Assembly (NCBI GenBank): GCA_964017155.1
Contig: OZ024865.1
Span: 15,033,333-15,097,332 of the forward strand
Length of the DNA stretch: 64,000 bases
Source: Oasisia sp. SBJ-2009
Lineage: Eukaryota; Annelida; Polychaeta; Sabellida; Siboglinidae
Reading direction: 5' to 3'
Numbering within the stretch: position 1 is the first letter of the stretch; every line of letters begins with the position of its first letter. Made by a program: the position numbers and the translations under genes. Below the pieces are notes generated by a model. It saw nothing but the letters and a program-made list of their open reading frames with translations, was not told the DNA's origin and made no database searches. Shown piece after piece: positions 1 to 12,066 of the stretch.

Positions 1-1025
<1,025 letters not shown>

Positions 1026-1465
1026 AACATTATAAATATAAGCCTATACATGAAACAATAAAGTAAAATAGCACAGTCGTTACATTATTTAATATTCCTC
1101 AGTATGCTAAAATATCAAATAAATTAAATTAAAAATAACCTTATGGCAGTTATGATAACCTTTGCATAGTGACCATGCGTGTGCCCATTGATGATTGAGT
1201 CACCGTCTCCTCTTCTACTTCTATACCCATGTTTAGACACTTTAGTTGAAAACAACTGCTGGTATTCCTGATGAATTTCCTCCGGAATTCCGACGTCTTG
1301 CATTTTACCTGAATGCTAATACAGTCCCCAGCTGCTGGGTCCTTTCCTTGCATTTTTTTAGCTCTGCTTCTATGCGTGTCTGGGTCAGCTTTTTTCCAGT
1401 TCACATTCTGTTCTGCCCATTGACGTAAAAAAAACTAGACCGCGCAATCAGTGTTGAGAAGTCAG

Positions 1466-1531
1466 AGCCAGGCAGCCAACGAGCGGCGACTTCCGGTCAG
1501 GGCAAAAGCGCACATTCAACAATGGCGCTTG
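1466..1531 (+). promoter_or_regulatory. possible promoter and first coding exon
   Basis: A GC-richer patch contains an ETS-like CTTCCGG at 1490-1496, followed by ATGGCGCTT at 1522-1530 and a donor-like GTATGT at 1532. This resembles a housekeeping promoter with a very short first coding exon. I found no downstream exon in matching phase: the next plausible acceptor (TTTTGCAG near 1720) reads straight into a stop. The call is therefore weak. Confidence 0.22.
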
Positions 1532-3811
1532 GTATGTTCTATGCACTCATGCGTTATGTTTACATCAGTAAGCGTGGCTATAAATGAATGCAAACTGTCT
1601 AAATAAATTGTATGTCGTTTCTTTATCATAAGAAGGGATTTGCAATACACAACTAAGAATATAGCTGAAGATATTTTCGGTATTTTAAGAATGGGGAGGG
1701 GGAAGGGGATTTGGTACTTTTGCAGTTTAGGCTCGCACCTCGAAAAACCATCAAAATGTTCACCTACGTCTACGATGACCAAACTTCGTATGGTTTATCT
1801 ACTACACCTGGACCCGAGATTACGAAGCCGTACGATATCGTGCTCAGACTTGAGCACGGAACGTCCAAATCCTGAGTATGCTCAAGACAATGCTCAACGC
1901 CGTACTCAAGCAAGCATGGGCATGGCAGCTCACGTAGAAATTGGTCAATTTCGTAGTCAAAGTTCGTCGTTTTGGACAAGATGTGCAGTCCGATTTCAGC
2001 GTCCGAGTCGCTTACGAGGTGTTGTCGATCCATTTGAAGAGGTGGTGTAACAAGAATGATTTGACAGGCACTGTGTTGTGCCTAAAACGGCGATGTTTAC
2101 TGAACATTTGCAAACTTAAGCGGCAGACGTCGATAGAACGATACAGTGTTGCAATAATTATGTTTTGGTGGCAGTTTTTCGGTGATGGGACCATTCGTTT
2201 TCTGCTTGGCGACACAAGCTCACGGTCAATTGTCAGACGAAATTTCCCCCAAACTGTGTTGTCATTGGACGAGTAATAAAGTACAGACGTGGACATTTAG
2301 CCATACCGATGGAACATATGTACTATTCTGACCTTCTCGAAATAAACAAGAACAACATGAACGAAGGACAACTGGGATTTTTCACTGGTTTAGTATTTAG
2401 AACCAGGTTTAACATTTTAGGAGATACTAAACGCACTCATATATAAATAAAACAACAGGTTTTATTACATAATTTTATTATGCCACAGAAACATACTAAA
2501 AGGTCTACTAAAAACCCATAAAGACGACTGAAATGTCTCTACTAAAGAGACATTTTTTTAAAGACGACTGACCACTACATGAGTAGATCAGGATTGGCAC
2601 TGTCTGTAGAAATACAAAACCAAATGTTACCTAAATAACAAGGCTATCACATAACATAATATACTGTGCAATATACTCATGCAATTGTCCACAGTTGTCA
2701 CTGAGTCCCAGTTGTCATTGACCCTACTTGTCCGGCTTTGTTGACACATCTGGACCAGTGCCTCAGCCTTTACCAGCTGTCTCTGCCTCAGCTGAACTGC
2801 TAGGTAATTAATCATAGATAACAACCCATGTGTGTGTCTCAATACAGATACAAGCTTCTGGTGTCTATATTACATTCTAAACACCCAATATTATTATTCC
2901 TATTACAGTCACAATAAGAATAAGGTTATACACACATTGTGGTATCAATGCAATTCTATAACATAAACAGTATTTGTCATCACATATAACCATCTTCCTC
3001 ATAATCCATTGAAGACACTCTTTACTCTGGTTCACAGCCCAGTCTACTAGTTATCAGATGATAACTATAGTCATCAAAATCACCAAGTAATTATAAGTAA
3101 TCAAGTTATAGATTAACAGTAATGCTTTATCAAGTATAAAATACAATTCGGAACTTCCCCATGCCACAAAGGGCGCTGTCACCTCTTTTTATATCAACCA
3201 AACATCCGGTATGTGGGCAGTATGTGAAATTAGTTCCTGTTATCCATGTACCGACTAGGGTGGTACAGTGGAAGTGTACTGACCGAAAGGGTGCATTGCC
3301 AATGGGTCATGCCTCCAGGAACTGTTTACAGGACGTATAGTTGTCACGAGGTCAAGAGGATGTGGGGGAAGTGATCCCACGCACAAACAAATACACTAAA
3401 TTCCATACACTCCTCCACAATTATAGAATACGCTCCTCCACCATTATAGAATATGTCCAAACTAACCATCAATAATACGTACATTATATGTAACACTAAC
3501 ATTATCCACTGTGACATGCACAGTTATCATTATAATTATATAATAACTAATGACCATGTCACACATGGTGATCTCATTGTGTATTACTTGCATGTTACAT
3601 GTACAGATTAACTTGAAAAACACATGATACAAACCAAAGGTACAAATATTACATAAAATATCTGTCACGACTTGCACTGGATCAAAGTTTGACTATGTTA
3701 CATGTACCTCTGTGCCAACACCGAATGTGTTAAGTGGTGTGAAACATTAACGAGTAAATTTAATTTGGATTTGCACCCAGGTGATTGGTGTGCAGGCAAC
3801 AGGTACTGATG
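1532..3811. other. unassigned region
   Basis: Several medium open frames occur here: plus 1640-2050 and 1941-2276, minus 1770-2033 and 2627-2842. None shows a domain I recognise. The minus frame at 2627-2842 has a plausible helical, Gln/Arg-rich segment and could be an exon. The segment 3230-3390 looks like old interspersed repeat. No confident gene. Confidence 0.3.
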
Positions 3812-5760
3812 TTACTGATGCTTGAACAATACAGTTTTGTTCAGTTGGTGCCTGACACTGTCTCCTGCAAGAGTCAGATTGGTCATGTTCACTGTGTGGA
3901 ATCGTCGAACTTTGATGAATTTTTCACAAATTAGCTTGACCAGTATATAACAGTGTGTGTCAATACCCTTGGAAGTCTCTATGAAATGGTCATTTAGTTC
4001 CACAAACAAATCACTAGGCATTTCTACCACCATTCTGGACACCAACATTTTCTTCCACTGTCCAGGTACTACTCGCTTGATATTTATGCAAGAGCGCAAT
4101 ACAATTTCACAATGCCTAACAATTTTAACGACACTAGGTGATGGGACAACAAGCCCACCATTGTTTTTTAGTTTGAGCAAGGCAGACGTACATTCTGAAG
4201 CAGGGCTTATTAGTGAAAGTGCACATTCCTTACAAGATACCTGCTTGGTCACTGACCGCACTACCCATCCTGCTATATACGCAATGATACCCTCTACAAA
4301 GACACTTAGACCAATTCTAGTACAACTGTATGGGTGATCAGAGAGAGCGGATTCAAAGTTGATAAATGGCACAATGTCATGTTGTTGCAAACTGTTTCTG
4401 GTCATCTGTGTATTCGCAATCTGGTTTATTGAACAATTCCACTGGTATATCTACAGATGGGAAAATAATTTGAGGTATTAGAAGTGGCTCTGTGCTACAA
4501 ACATCGTGCATAAAAAAGAACATGTTCAACATTAGAATACTCGGTAATCAAAGACCGCATATATATTTATATCCCCGAGCGCCCTCATCTTTCTGCACAG
4601 AACTGCACAGAACTCCCATCATGGCACTGGCGGATCCAGGAGTGGGGGGCCCTCCCCCAAGATTGGGAAAAAATGCTGGTCAAAAGTGTCTGTATGCTGG
4701 AAGAAAAATGCCAATTTCATTATAATTATCTGCACTTTATAGCATTCTTTTCTACAGCCCATGAAGGAACCCTCTCTCCCCCCGCCACTCCAATAACATA
4801 TTGAGAATGACCTTTGTTGAGTGAGAAAGCGTATGAGTTTTTAACAGCTGCAACATTTAGCTAACCTTTGTATGCTTCAAGCATCAGTTTCGCCTCTTCC
4901 AAAATCTTCTTCTGTTCAGTGAGCTCCTGCAACAGTTTGCCGACACTAACTTTTGCCCTCTTCTCTCTCCTCTTGGTGTTATATAGGTCAGTTTGGAGTT
5001 TGTCCAGTTTCCCTATGTATCGTGGTATTTTCTTTTCATGGTGTCCGGCTCACATGCATACGTATGATCTGCAGCAATCACCTCGGCTGTCCCGGACGAC
5101 TGGATATCTGGCTCTGGACAGCGCTGCGACATTAAGGCTCTGCTTGTTCTTGGTGTTTCCTAAAATATGAAAATAAAGTTTTAAGATACATGTAGTGTGG
5201 GTGCAAATTGTGGTATTTTGAAACCCACTTTGACACACACATACTTAGGCTAAATCATGTCTGATATATATCATGTACATGTATGGCAACACATCTAAAT
5301 GATATGATACAACAGTATTAAACCCCAAGAATTTGAAATGGGGTGGTGTGTCTAACAAGGGACCCATTTTTAAAAACTTTATTGCAACAGGAAAACTAAT
5401 AATTTTAAGTGCTTCTGATATAATTATAATAAGTTGGGTAAAGAAACTATTTGCTCACATTTGTCTGACTTTTTTATTTTAATAAAAAACAAGGTTGCAT
5501 GTAGCCCCCAACGATCATGAAGCATCATGATTACCATGATTACACTCACTTGACCTTGAACTTTCCATGAGAACAGTGATGGTACAGCCGTCTTTTTCAG
5601 TATTTTCAACGTCTTGTGTCTTGACAACTCGAAGTCTTCCTTTCGAAAATGTTCTGAGCACAGAACATCGTATCGGGACGGGATCCATGCGTTGTTCTTG
5701 TTAACTACCCGGTTGATTGCATGTAGCCATTTTTTTCTTTTTGGTATTTCACAGGGTATG
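3812..5760 (-). pseudogene. THAP-type (P-element/THAP9-like) transposase remnant
   Basis: Three minus-strand pieces lie in order. (1) 5760-5550, bounded by TTTTCAG and GTGAGT, reads as the second half of a THAP zinc finger: WLHAI, then CSEHF (C-x2-H) and AVPSLF, the hallmark AVPxxF. (2) 5159-4866 is a Lys/Glu-rich coiled coil (KRREKRAKVSVGKLLQEL), as follows THAP domains in these transposases; it carries a frameshift at about 5015-5022. (3) 4405-3812 is a 197-residue frame with YIAGWVVR, a C-x2-C pair and NNGGLVVPSPSVVKI, like the C-terminal part of THAP9-type transposases. The exon with the first Cys pair and the catalytic RNase H-like core were not found. It is most likely a dead transposon copy; a rearranged host THAP gene is possible. 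Confidence 0.7.
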
Positions 5761-6049
5761 CTGAAAACACACAACAAACAGAACTAAATACATGTACATG
5801 TGTACCCACTCAGTGGATCTAGAATAGAAAAACAATATAGAATAAATACATAAGTAGCTTCAATCTATATACATAGTCATAGATCCAGATGCAATATTAT
5901 ATAGTACAAGCCTGGACTTCATAATCTCCCACCAGCACCACCACCCCCAACGAATTTTCAAAATAAATTGGTGAAATGGTGTCTTTTGCAGACATCTATA
6001 TTTTGACACACCCACTCCCCCCCCCCCCTTAATAATTCCTGGATCCGCC
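4629..6049. repeat. inverted 13-bp ends GGCGGATCCAGGA
   Basis: GGCGGATCCAGGA at 4629-4641, beside a G/C run, is matched in inverse orientation by TCCTGGATCCGCC at 6037-6049, beside a C run. They may be the two ends of one 1.4 kb element overlapping the THAP remnant, or two unrelated short elements of the same family. No target duplication could be fixed. Confidence 0.45.
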
Positions 6050-6149
6050 TCTGAATCACATTATCAGACAGCCACCATGCCTATGTCCTTTAGGCTGGTA
6101 GGCTCTCTGTAGTGCACTGTATATAGTGTGGGGTGAGGCGAATATTTAC

Positions 6150-6795
6150 ATTTACATATTCTACTCACCGGTGAAAAGATATGCCTTTGGCATTGTTGAC
6201 ACGATTTCTGCACCCAACAGCACAGCATGAACTAACCATCAGTAATCCTCAATCCGACACATTTCTATTTGCTGATGATATTATAATATTTACATCCATA
6301 ATAAATACGAATGACCAAGATAAACTACAACAGGACATAACCACCAGAGAAAAATTGAGTCATGATTGGATGCTCCCACTACAACCAGATAAATGTACAC
6401 ATGGAAATTGGAAAAAATAATGTAGGTGAAAATCAATACTATACAACCATGAACAATGTCACAAAACAATAGACACACATGATAAACAAAAAGACCTAGG
6501 GGTAATCTTTGACTCAAAAATCACATTTGATGAACATATATAAGCCAAGTGGTAAATAAGGCAAATGAAATGACCAAAATAATTAGAAGAACTTTCCTAT
6601 TTCTCGATAAACATACTTTTTTTTCCTCTCTACAAAACAATGGTTTTAGATCACACCTAGACTATGCTATGGCAGTATGGCACCCATATAAGATAAAACA
6701 CAAAACTTACATTGCTTAAATTAGCTACATTAGCATGTCGAAGATTAAGAGGAGACATGATAGAATTAGAAGTCTATAAAATACTGCACAACTAT
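6150..6795 (+). pseudogene. CR1/jockey-like LINE reverse transcriptase remnant
   Basis: Decayed plus-strand LINE coding sequence in several frames. FLFADDIIIFTS (the FADD catalytic box) lies near 6265-6300, DKQKDLGVIFDSKITFDEHI near 6480-6540, HLDYAMAVWHPYK near 6655-6700, and RRLRGDMIELEVYKIL near 6735-6790. The order is that of a LINE RT and its C-terminal region. There are multiple frameshifts and a missing 5' part, so it is non-functional. Confidence 0.8.
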
Positions 6796-7649
6796 GACGT
6801 CATTATCTGGGGAAGCCCTTCCGGCGCAATGCATTGTGCATTTTGTACTCGTCAAAAGTTTGTTGTGCCGCCATTATCCCATGTTAAAAGGCCTGTGTTT
6901 TTCGGGTGTCTCGCAAGATCTGGCTATATCACAAACTGGATACATAACAAGAAAATGTAGTGAAAAAACTTCACTGCATATAATCAAAGTATGTCAATCC
7001 GTCATCAAAGAGCGCCGCAACTTATTATATTACTGGTTATGCCATACTATTTGACAGCAAGATTCTCGTTGAAGTCAACTTGTGAAGTCACGCGTATGCC
7101 GCCAGGTTTGACAGCGCCTTCATCTTCGACTTTTTTGTGCAGCAACGTTTCCCATATGTCTTAGTTGTTATTATTATGTGATTAACTTGATGTGTAGAAG
7201 ATAGGTACTTGCAATTATATAGAAATGTGTCGCTTGAGGCAAGTTTCTAAAGTATAATTGTAGCATCATGTTCCAAAGCCTAGGGATAGGCTAAACAAAG
7301 TCAAAAGCCTTGAAAAGGCCCACAATCGTAATCTTGGCGTAAAGCCGGCAGCTTCAAAAATAAAATCATAAGATATGATGACAAATATGGCCCATGTGAA
7401 ATTATCTGTGCACATTTATTTATTATTAATTATTGAATCAAAGTGTTGCTTAGTATCATATTGATTTCACTGTTATGTAGCATCATAATGACACAACTAG
7501 GAAATCTTCTAACAGGTCAAAAATCCGTGTCATTTAAGATTATTCAAGGGCAGATAACACGAACGGTATTTTTGATATAGGCGTTTCGAGATTTATAATT
7601 TGTAATTTTAATAACTTGTATTGTAGGTAATGCTTGATTTATGATAATT

Positions 7650-7651
<2 letters not shown>

Positions 7652-7721
<70 letters not shown>

Positions 7722-7730
7722 TATATATAT
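7652..7730. repeat. (TA)n tract in left palindrome arm
   Basis: Alternating TA with one AAAA interruption. The corresponding tract in the right arm is at 10921-10966. Confidence 0.95.
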
Positions 7731-8081
7731 CTGCTGTAAATGGAGCCAAATAATTGTTTTTTTAATATTTCATGTATGTGTGTTCTGTCCACATCTTGAC
7801 AGGATGTCAACATTGGGAACACAATTGACATTTTGGTACAAAGATAATTGAGGATTCACCTTTTTATGCAATTAAGCCTCCCACAAGTTTATTCAAGGCT
7901 ATATATACTAAGCAATACAGTGAGTCAGTGACTCTAACCTTTTCTGTTGCAGTTAGTTACACTTAAATACTTTTGCATACATTATACCTATAAGTTTACA
8001 AATGGAATATATTAATGTGACGGTAGCTGTATGCATGTTTCAGAGTGAAATGTCTCATGACCAATAGTTTTTGTAAATACA

Positions 8082-8445
8082 TTGTTGATCTGGACTTTGG
8101 CTTATGACATTGTGCAAAGTTATGTGGATGACAGAATACCTAAGGTAATTTCTGTGGCATTTTACAACTGGACAGACACCCCTTCACATATCCCGCAGAA
8201 ATTTAACTATACACATATGTATGAATATCTGATGAAGAGAGAAGTGATTGTTTTATCAGCAGATGGAGTCATTATCGATAATGTCATCTTGCCAGTGGCA
8301 GAAAAACCACTGCAGAGTGTCTTTGTGTGGCAGGGCGTGGAGGCAAATGCAACCATGTAGGAGCAATCTTGTTTGCCCAAGTCGAGTTCCAAGAATCACA
8401 GATGAAGACTAGCTGCACAGGACAACCTCAACAATGGTATATGCG
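8082..8445 (+). pseudogene. SWIM zinc-finger protein fragment, left arm
   Basis: The frame starting in the arm reads NYTHMYEYLMKR. In the next frame, near 8318-8400, comes CLCVAGRGGKCNHVGAILFA, which matches the SWIM motif C-x-C-x(n)-C-x-H, followed by SCTGQPQQW. SWIM domains of this kind accompany YqaJ-type nuclease proteins in invertebrate genomes. The upstream frame runs out of register at the motif, so this is a decayed fragment. The same sequence occurs in the other arm. Confidence 0.55.
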
Positions 8446-8451
8446 CTCTTG

Positions 8452-8656
8452 CCTTGCCTATCCCGTAGTCTCAGTGGACCGTTGGGGCACCACAGATGTC
8501 CTGGCAACCAGCTCCCTCCACCCCTCTCGTCTCTCTGCTTTCCTCATGGCGGCGCTTAGTGTCAAGCCCGACCATTCCGGGATGTTGTCTTCCCATCTCT
8601 TTCTCTGTCTGCCTCGTCTTCTCCCTCCTTGGACTGTACCTTGCTCTGCGCTCTTG
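8452..8656 (-). mobile_element. LINE C-terminal fragment inserted in left arm
   Basis: The minus frame contains GRRRGRQRKRWEDNIPEWSG and WRELVARTSVVPQRS, the typical C-terminus of a LINE ORF2. The segment is absent from the right palindrome arm, so it entered (or was lost) after the arms diverged. GCGCTCTTG at 8443-8451 and 8648-8656 flanks it and may be a 9-bp target-site duplication. Confidence 0.75.
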
Positions 8657-9641
8657 TATCTGCCCTCTAGAACAAGCAAAATGAGGACAAAGCCCCAGAC
8701 CATTGGTGAGACAATGTGAAAGTATACTATCCATAATAATCATACTGGTCACGGTTTTTCTAAGTTTCTAAGATACTGCATGAAAATGTACTACAAAGAT
8801 TAATGAATATGTTTATTTGATTTCCATTGTATATATTTATATATATGATATATATATATATGTCAGTAATTTTCAAATTTAGGAATTTATAGTATAAAAT
8901 TTGTATTTAAATAATGTTATAAACTATTAATAATTTCCTAATATTTTCAAATGCTTTTCACGTACATAGGACATGATTATTAATACATTGCAGTTAAAAA
9001 AATAATTCTTGACCGAATTCTTAAAAGTCAATTAATTTTAATGTGTCATTTGGCAATTCACTCAGAAATAATGGTAATAAAAACCCAAATTAGCCAAAGT
9101 TAAAGTATTGGTATTTGAATCCCTCTAAAGTATTTGTATTTAAATACACTTCAATATATTTTGCCCCATGTTTGGCAATAACTGCTTTGGGGGAGAGATG
9201 TTAAGAAACATGTGTATGATCGAGGTGAGCATTTGAGGATATCTCTAGATGGATACGGCGACTACTGTGCTATACAAGACCCTGTCATCGACACTGCTGC
9301 TTTGAAAGCCGGCTTGACGATGTACCCCATATCATGTGCATAAACCAACTCCTGCAGACCTGCTCTGATACTAATGAAGATACAAGTTTGGGGATAGAGA
9401 CACAGACAAACATGACACCAGAGGATGCTTCTGAGTGAATTGCCAAATGACACATTCAAATTAATTCACTTTTAAGAATTCAGTCAAGAATAATTTTAAA
9501 CGGCAATGTATTAATAAACATTTCCTATGAACGTGAAAAATATTTGAAATTATTAGGAAATTATTAATACTTTATAAAAGTATTTAAATACAAATACTAT
9601 AAATTCCTAAATTGGAAAATTACTGACTTATATATATATAT

Positions 9642-9695
<54 letters not shown>

Positions 9696-9879
9696 GAAAT
9701 CAAATAAATATATTCATTAATCCTTGTGGTATATTTTCATTCTGTATCTTAGAAACTTAGAAAAACCATGACCAGTATAATTATTATGGATAGTATACTT
9801 TCACATTGTCTCACCAGTTGTCTAGAGCTTTGTTCTCTTTTTGCTTGTTCTAGAGGGCAGATGCCATTGTTTAGGTTGT

Positions 9880-10186
9880 CCTGTGCAGCTAGTCTTCATC
9901 TGTGATTCTTGGAACTCGACTAGGGCAAACAAGATTGCTCCTACATGGTTGCATTTGCCTCCACGCCCTGCCACACAAAGACACCCTGCAGTGGTTTTTC
10001 TGACACTGGCAACATGACATTATCAATAACGACTCCATTTGATGATAAAACAATCACTTTTCTCTTCATCAGATATTCATACATATGTGTATAGTTAAAT
10101 TTATGCAGGATATCTGAAAGAGTTGTAAAATGCCGGAGAAGTGACCTTAGGTATTCTGTCGTCCACATAATTTTGCACAATGTCAT
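9880..10186 (-). pseudogene. SWIM zinc-finger protein fragment, right arm
   Basis: Inverted counterpart of the left-arm fragment. It has the same NYTHMYEYLMKR stretch and the same frame break just before the C-x-C...C-x-H segment. The break was therefore probably present before duplication, or marks an exon boundary. Confidence 0.55.
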
Positions 10187-10920
10187 AAGCCAAAGTCTGG
10201 ATCAACGATGTATTTAGAAAAGCCATTGGTCATGAGACATTTCAATCTGAAACATGCATACAGCTACCGTCATATTAACATAATGCATTTGTAAACTTAT
10301 AGGTATAATGTATGCAACAGTATTGTAAGTGTATGTAACTGCAACAGAAAAGGTTACTGACTCACTGAATTGATTGGTATATATAGCCTTGCATAAAATG
10401 TTGGGTTAATTAATTGCATAAAAGGGAGAATATGAAGCATTGTGAGTGTAATGACTACAAACTCCCGTTTGAAACACCATAATTTATAAGCACAATTATT
10501 GGTGATATGGCACCACAAACACACTGACAGACAGAGAACAGTACTGCTTTACAAGATATTTTCCTTAGTTTCCTTAGTTACTTTTTCATATTTTCACCTG
10601 CACAGGTCGCCTGGAAGATTATTCTCCACATTTGGCATAATTTCCAATTTTGCACCTTTTACCTCTAAAACGTCCATCTCTCCCAGTGATGATATTCTGT
10701 AAAAATGTGGTAGAACCCACATACTTGAAATGTTTACATAGTCTTACTTTTGCTAACAAATTATTCTGGCATGTCCAATTATATACCATTTACATCTTCC
10801 TCAATTAACTTTGTACCAAAATGTCAATTTTTTTGCCAGTGATGACATTCTGTCAAGATGTTGATAGAACACACGTACCTAAAATATTTATCAATTTTTT
10901 TATTTTGCTCAATCTACAGC

Positions 10921-10966
<46 letters not shown>
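10921..10966. repeat. (TA)n tract in right palindrome arm
   Basis: Alternating TA, mirror position of the tract at 7652-7730. Confidence 0.93.
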
Positions 10967-10969
<3 letters not shown>

Positions 10970-12066
10970 ATAGTACAAAATATCAACAATAATTTATTAT
11001 ATATATAGCACCCTGTATATATATAATATATATATATAATAAATTATCATAAACCAAACAGTACCTACAATATAATTCTAAATCTCGAAACGCCCATGTC
11101 AAAAAACCGTGCCCTTGAATAATCTTAAATGACACGGATTTTTGACCTGGCAGAAGATTTCCTTGTGTCATTACGATGCTACATTACAGTGTACAATGAT
11201 ACTAAGCAACACCTTGAATCAATAATTTGTAACAAATAAATGTACACAGATAATTTCACATGGGCCATTTTTATCATTATGTCTGATGATTTCATTTTTG
11301 AAGCCGCCGGGTTTACCCCATGAATCGATTACGATTGTGGGTCTTTAGACTTAGTTATGGCTAAATTAGGCTTAGCCTAGTCCTAGGCTAAGGCAGGCTG
11401 TGCCTGTGAAACATACAACTACAATTATATTTTAGAAATGTTTAATTGTCTCAAGCTACACATTTCTAAACAATTACAATTACCTACAATAAGGTTCTAC
11501 ACATCAAATTAATCATATAACAATAACAACTAAGACATATGGCAAACGCAGCTGCACAAAAAAGTCGTAGTTGAACTACAGAGTGTATAACATTAAACCA
11601 TTGGTATTTGAAGGATAAATAATTCCCATAAAGTTCTCATAGAAAAGAAGAAGAAGAAGAATTTGTTTTTATTTGACCATTTTGTCAACACAATACATAC
11701 ATACACGTTATCCATGTCATACATATATAATCTGAATAATACAAACATGAAAATTCTAGCAAACATGGTAATAATGCGTATAAATAATAATAAAAGTAGG
11801 GTCAGGAGACTCCTCTAAGACCTGGCTGGTCGCTATCGAGGAGCCACCTTTCAGAAAATTTAACTTACAGAATAATTTCTTCATTTAGAACAAATTCTTC
11901 AGAAACAGACCAAGATAAAAAGAAAAATCAAGAAAAGAGAAAAATCACCAAACACGCATAATATGAAGATGCTTTTGCGCAGCTGACAAGATTTTTGTAT
12001 CTCAAGTAAAAGGCTCTGTTTTTAAGTTTTAATACTGAATGAAGTGTTTTAGGTGGTTTCAGATAC

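Larger units (their letters stand above)
7137..11567. repeat. large imperfect palindrome (inverted duplication)
   Basis: The left arm 7137-9065 is matched in reverse complement by the right arm 9431-11567, with a loop of about 365 bp at 9066-9430. Matching landmarks include the outer ends (CGACTTTTTTGTGCAG at 7137 and its complement near 11552-11567), the (TA)n tracts at 7652 and 10921, the SWIM-like fragment, and the inner end CATTTGGCAATTCACTCAG near 9047-9065 (complement from 9431). The arms differ by many substitutions and indels, so it is not recent. A LINE fragment interrupts only the left arm. Confidence 0.9.
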
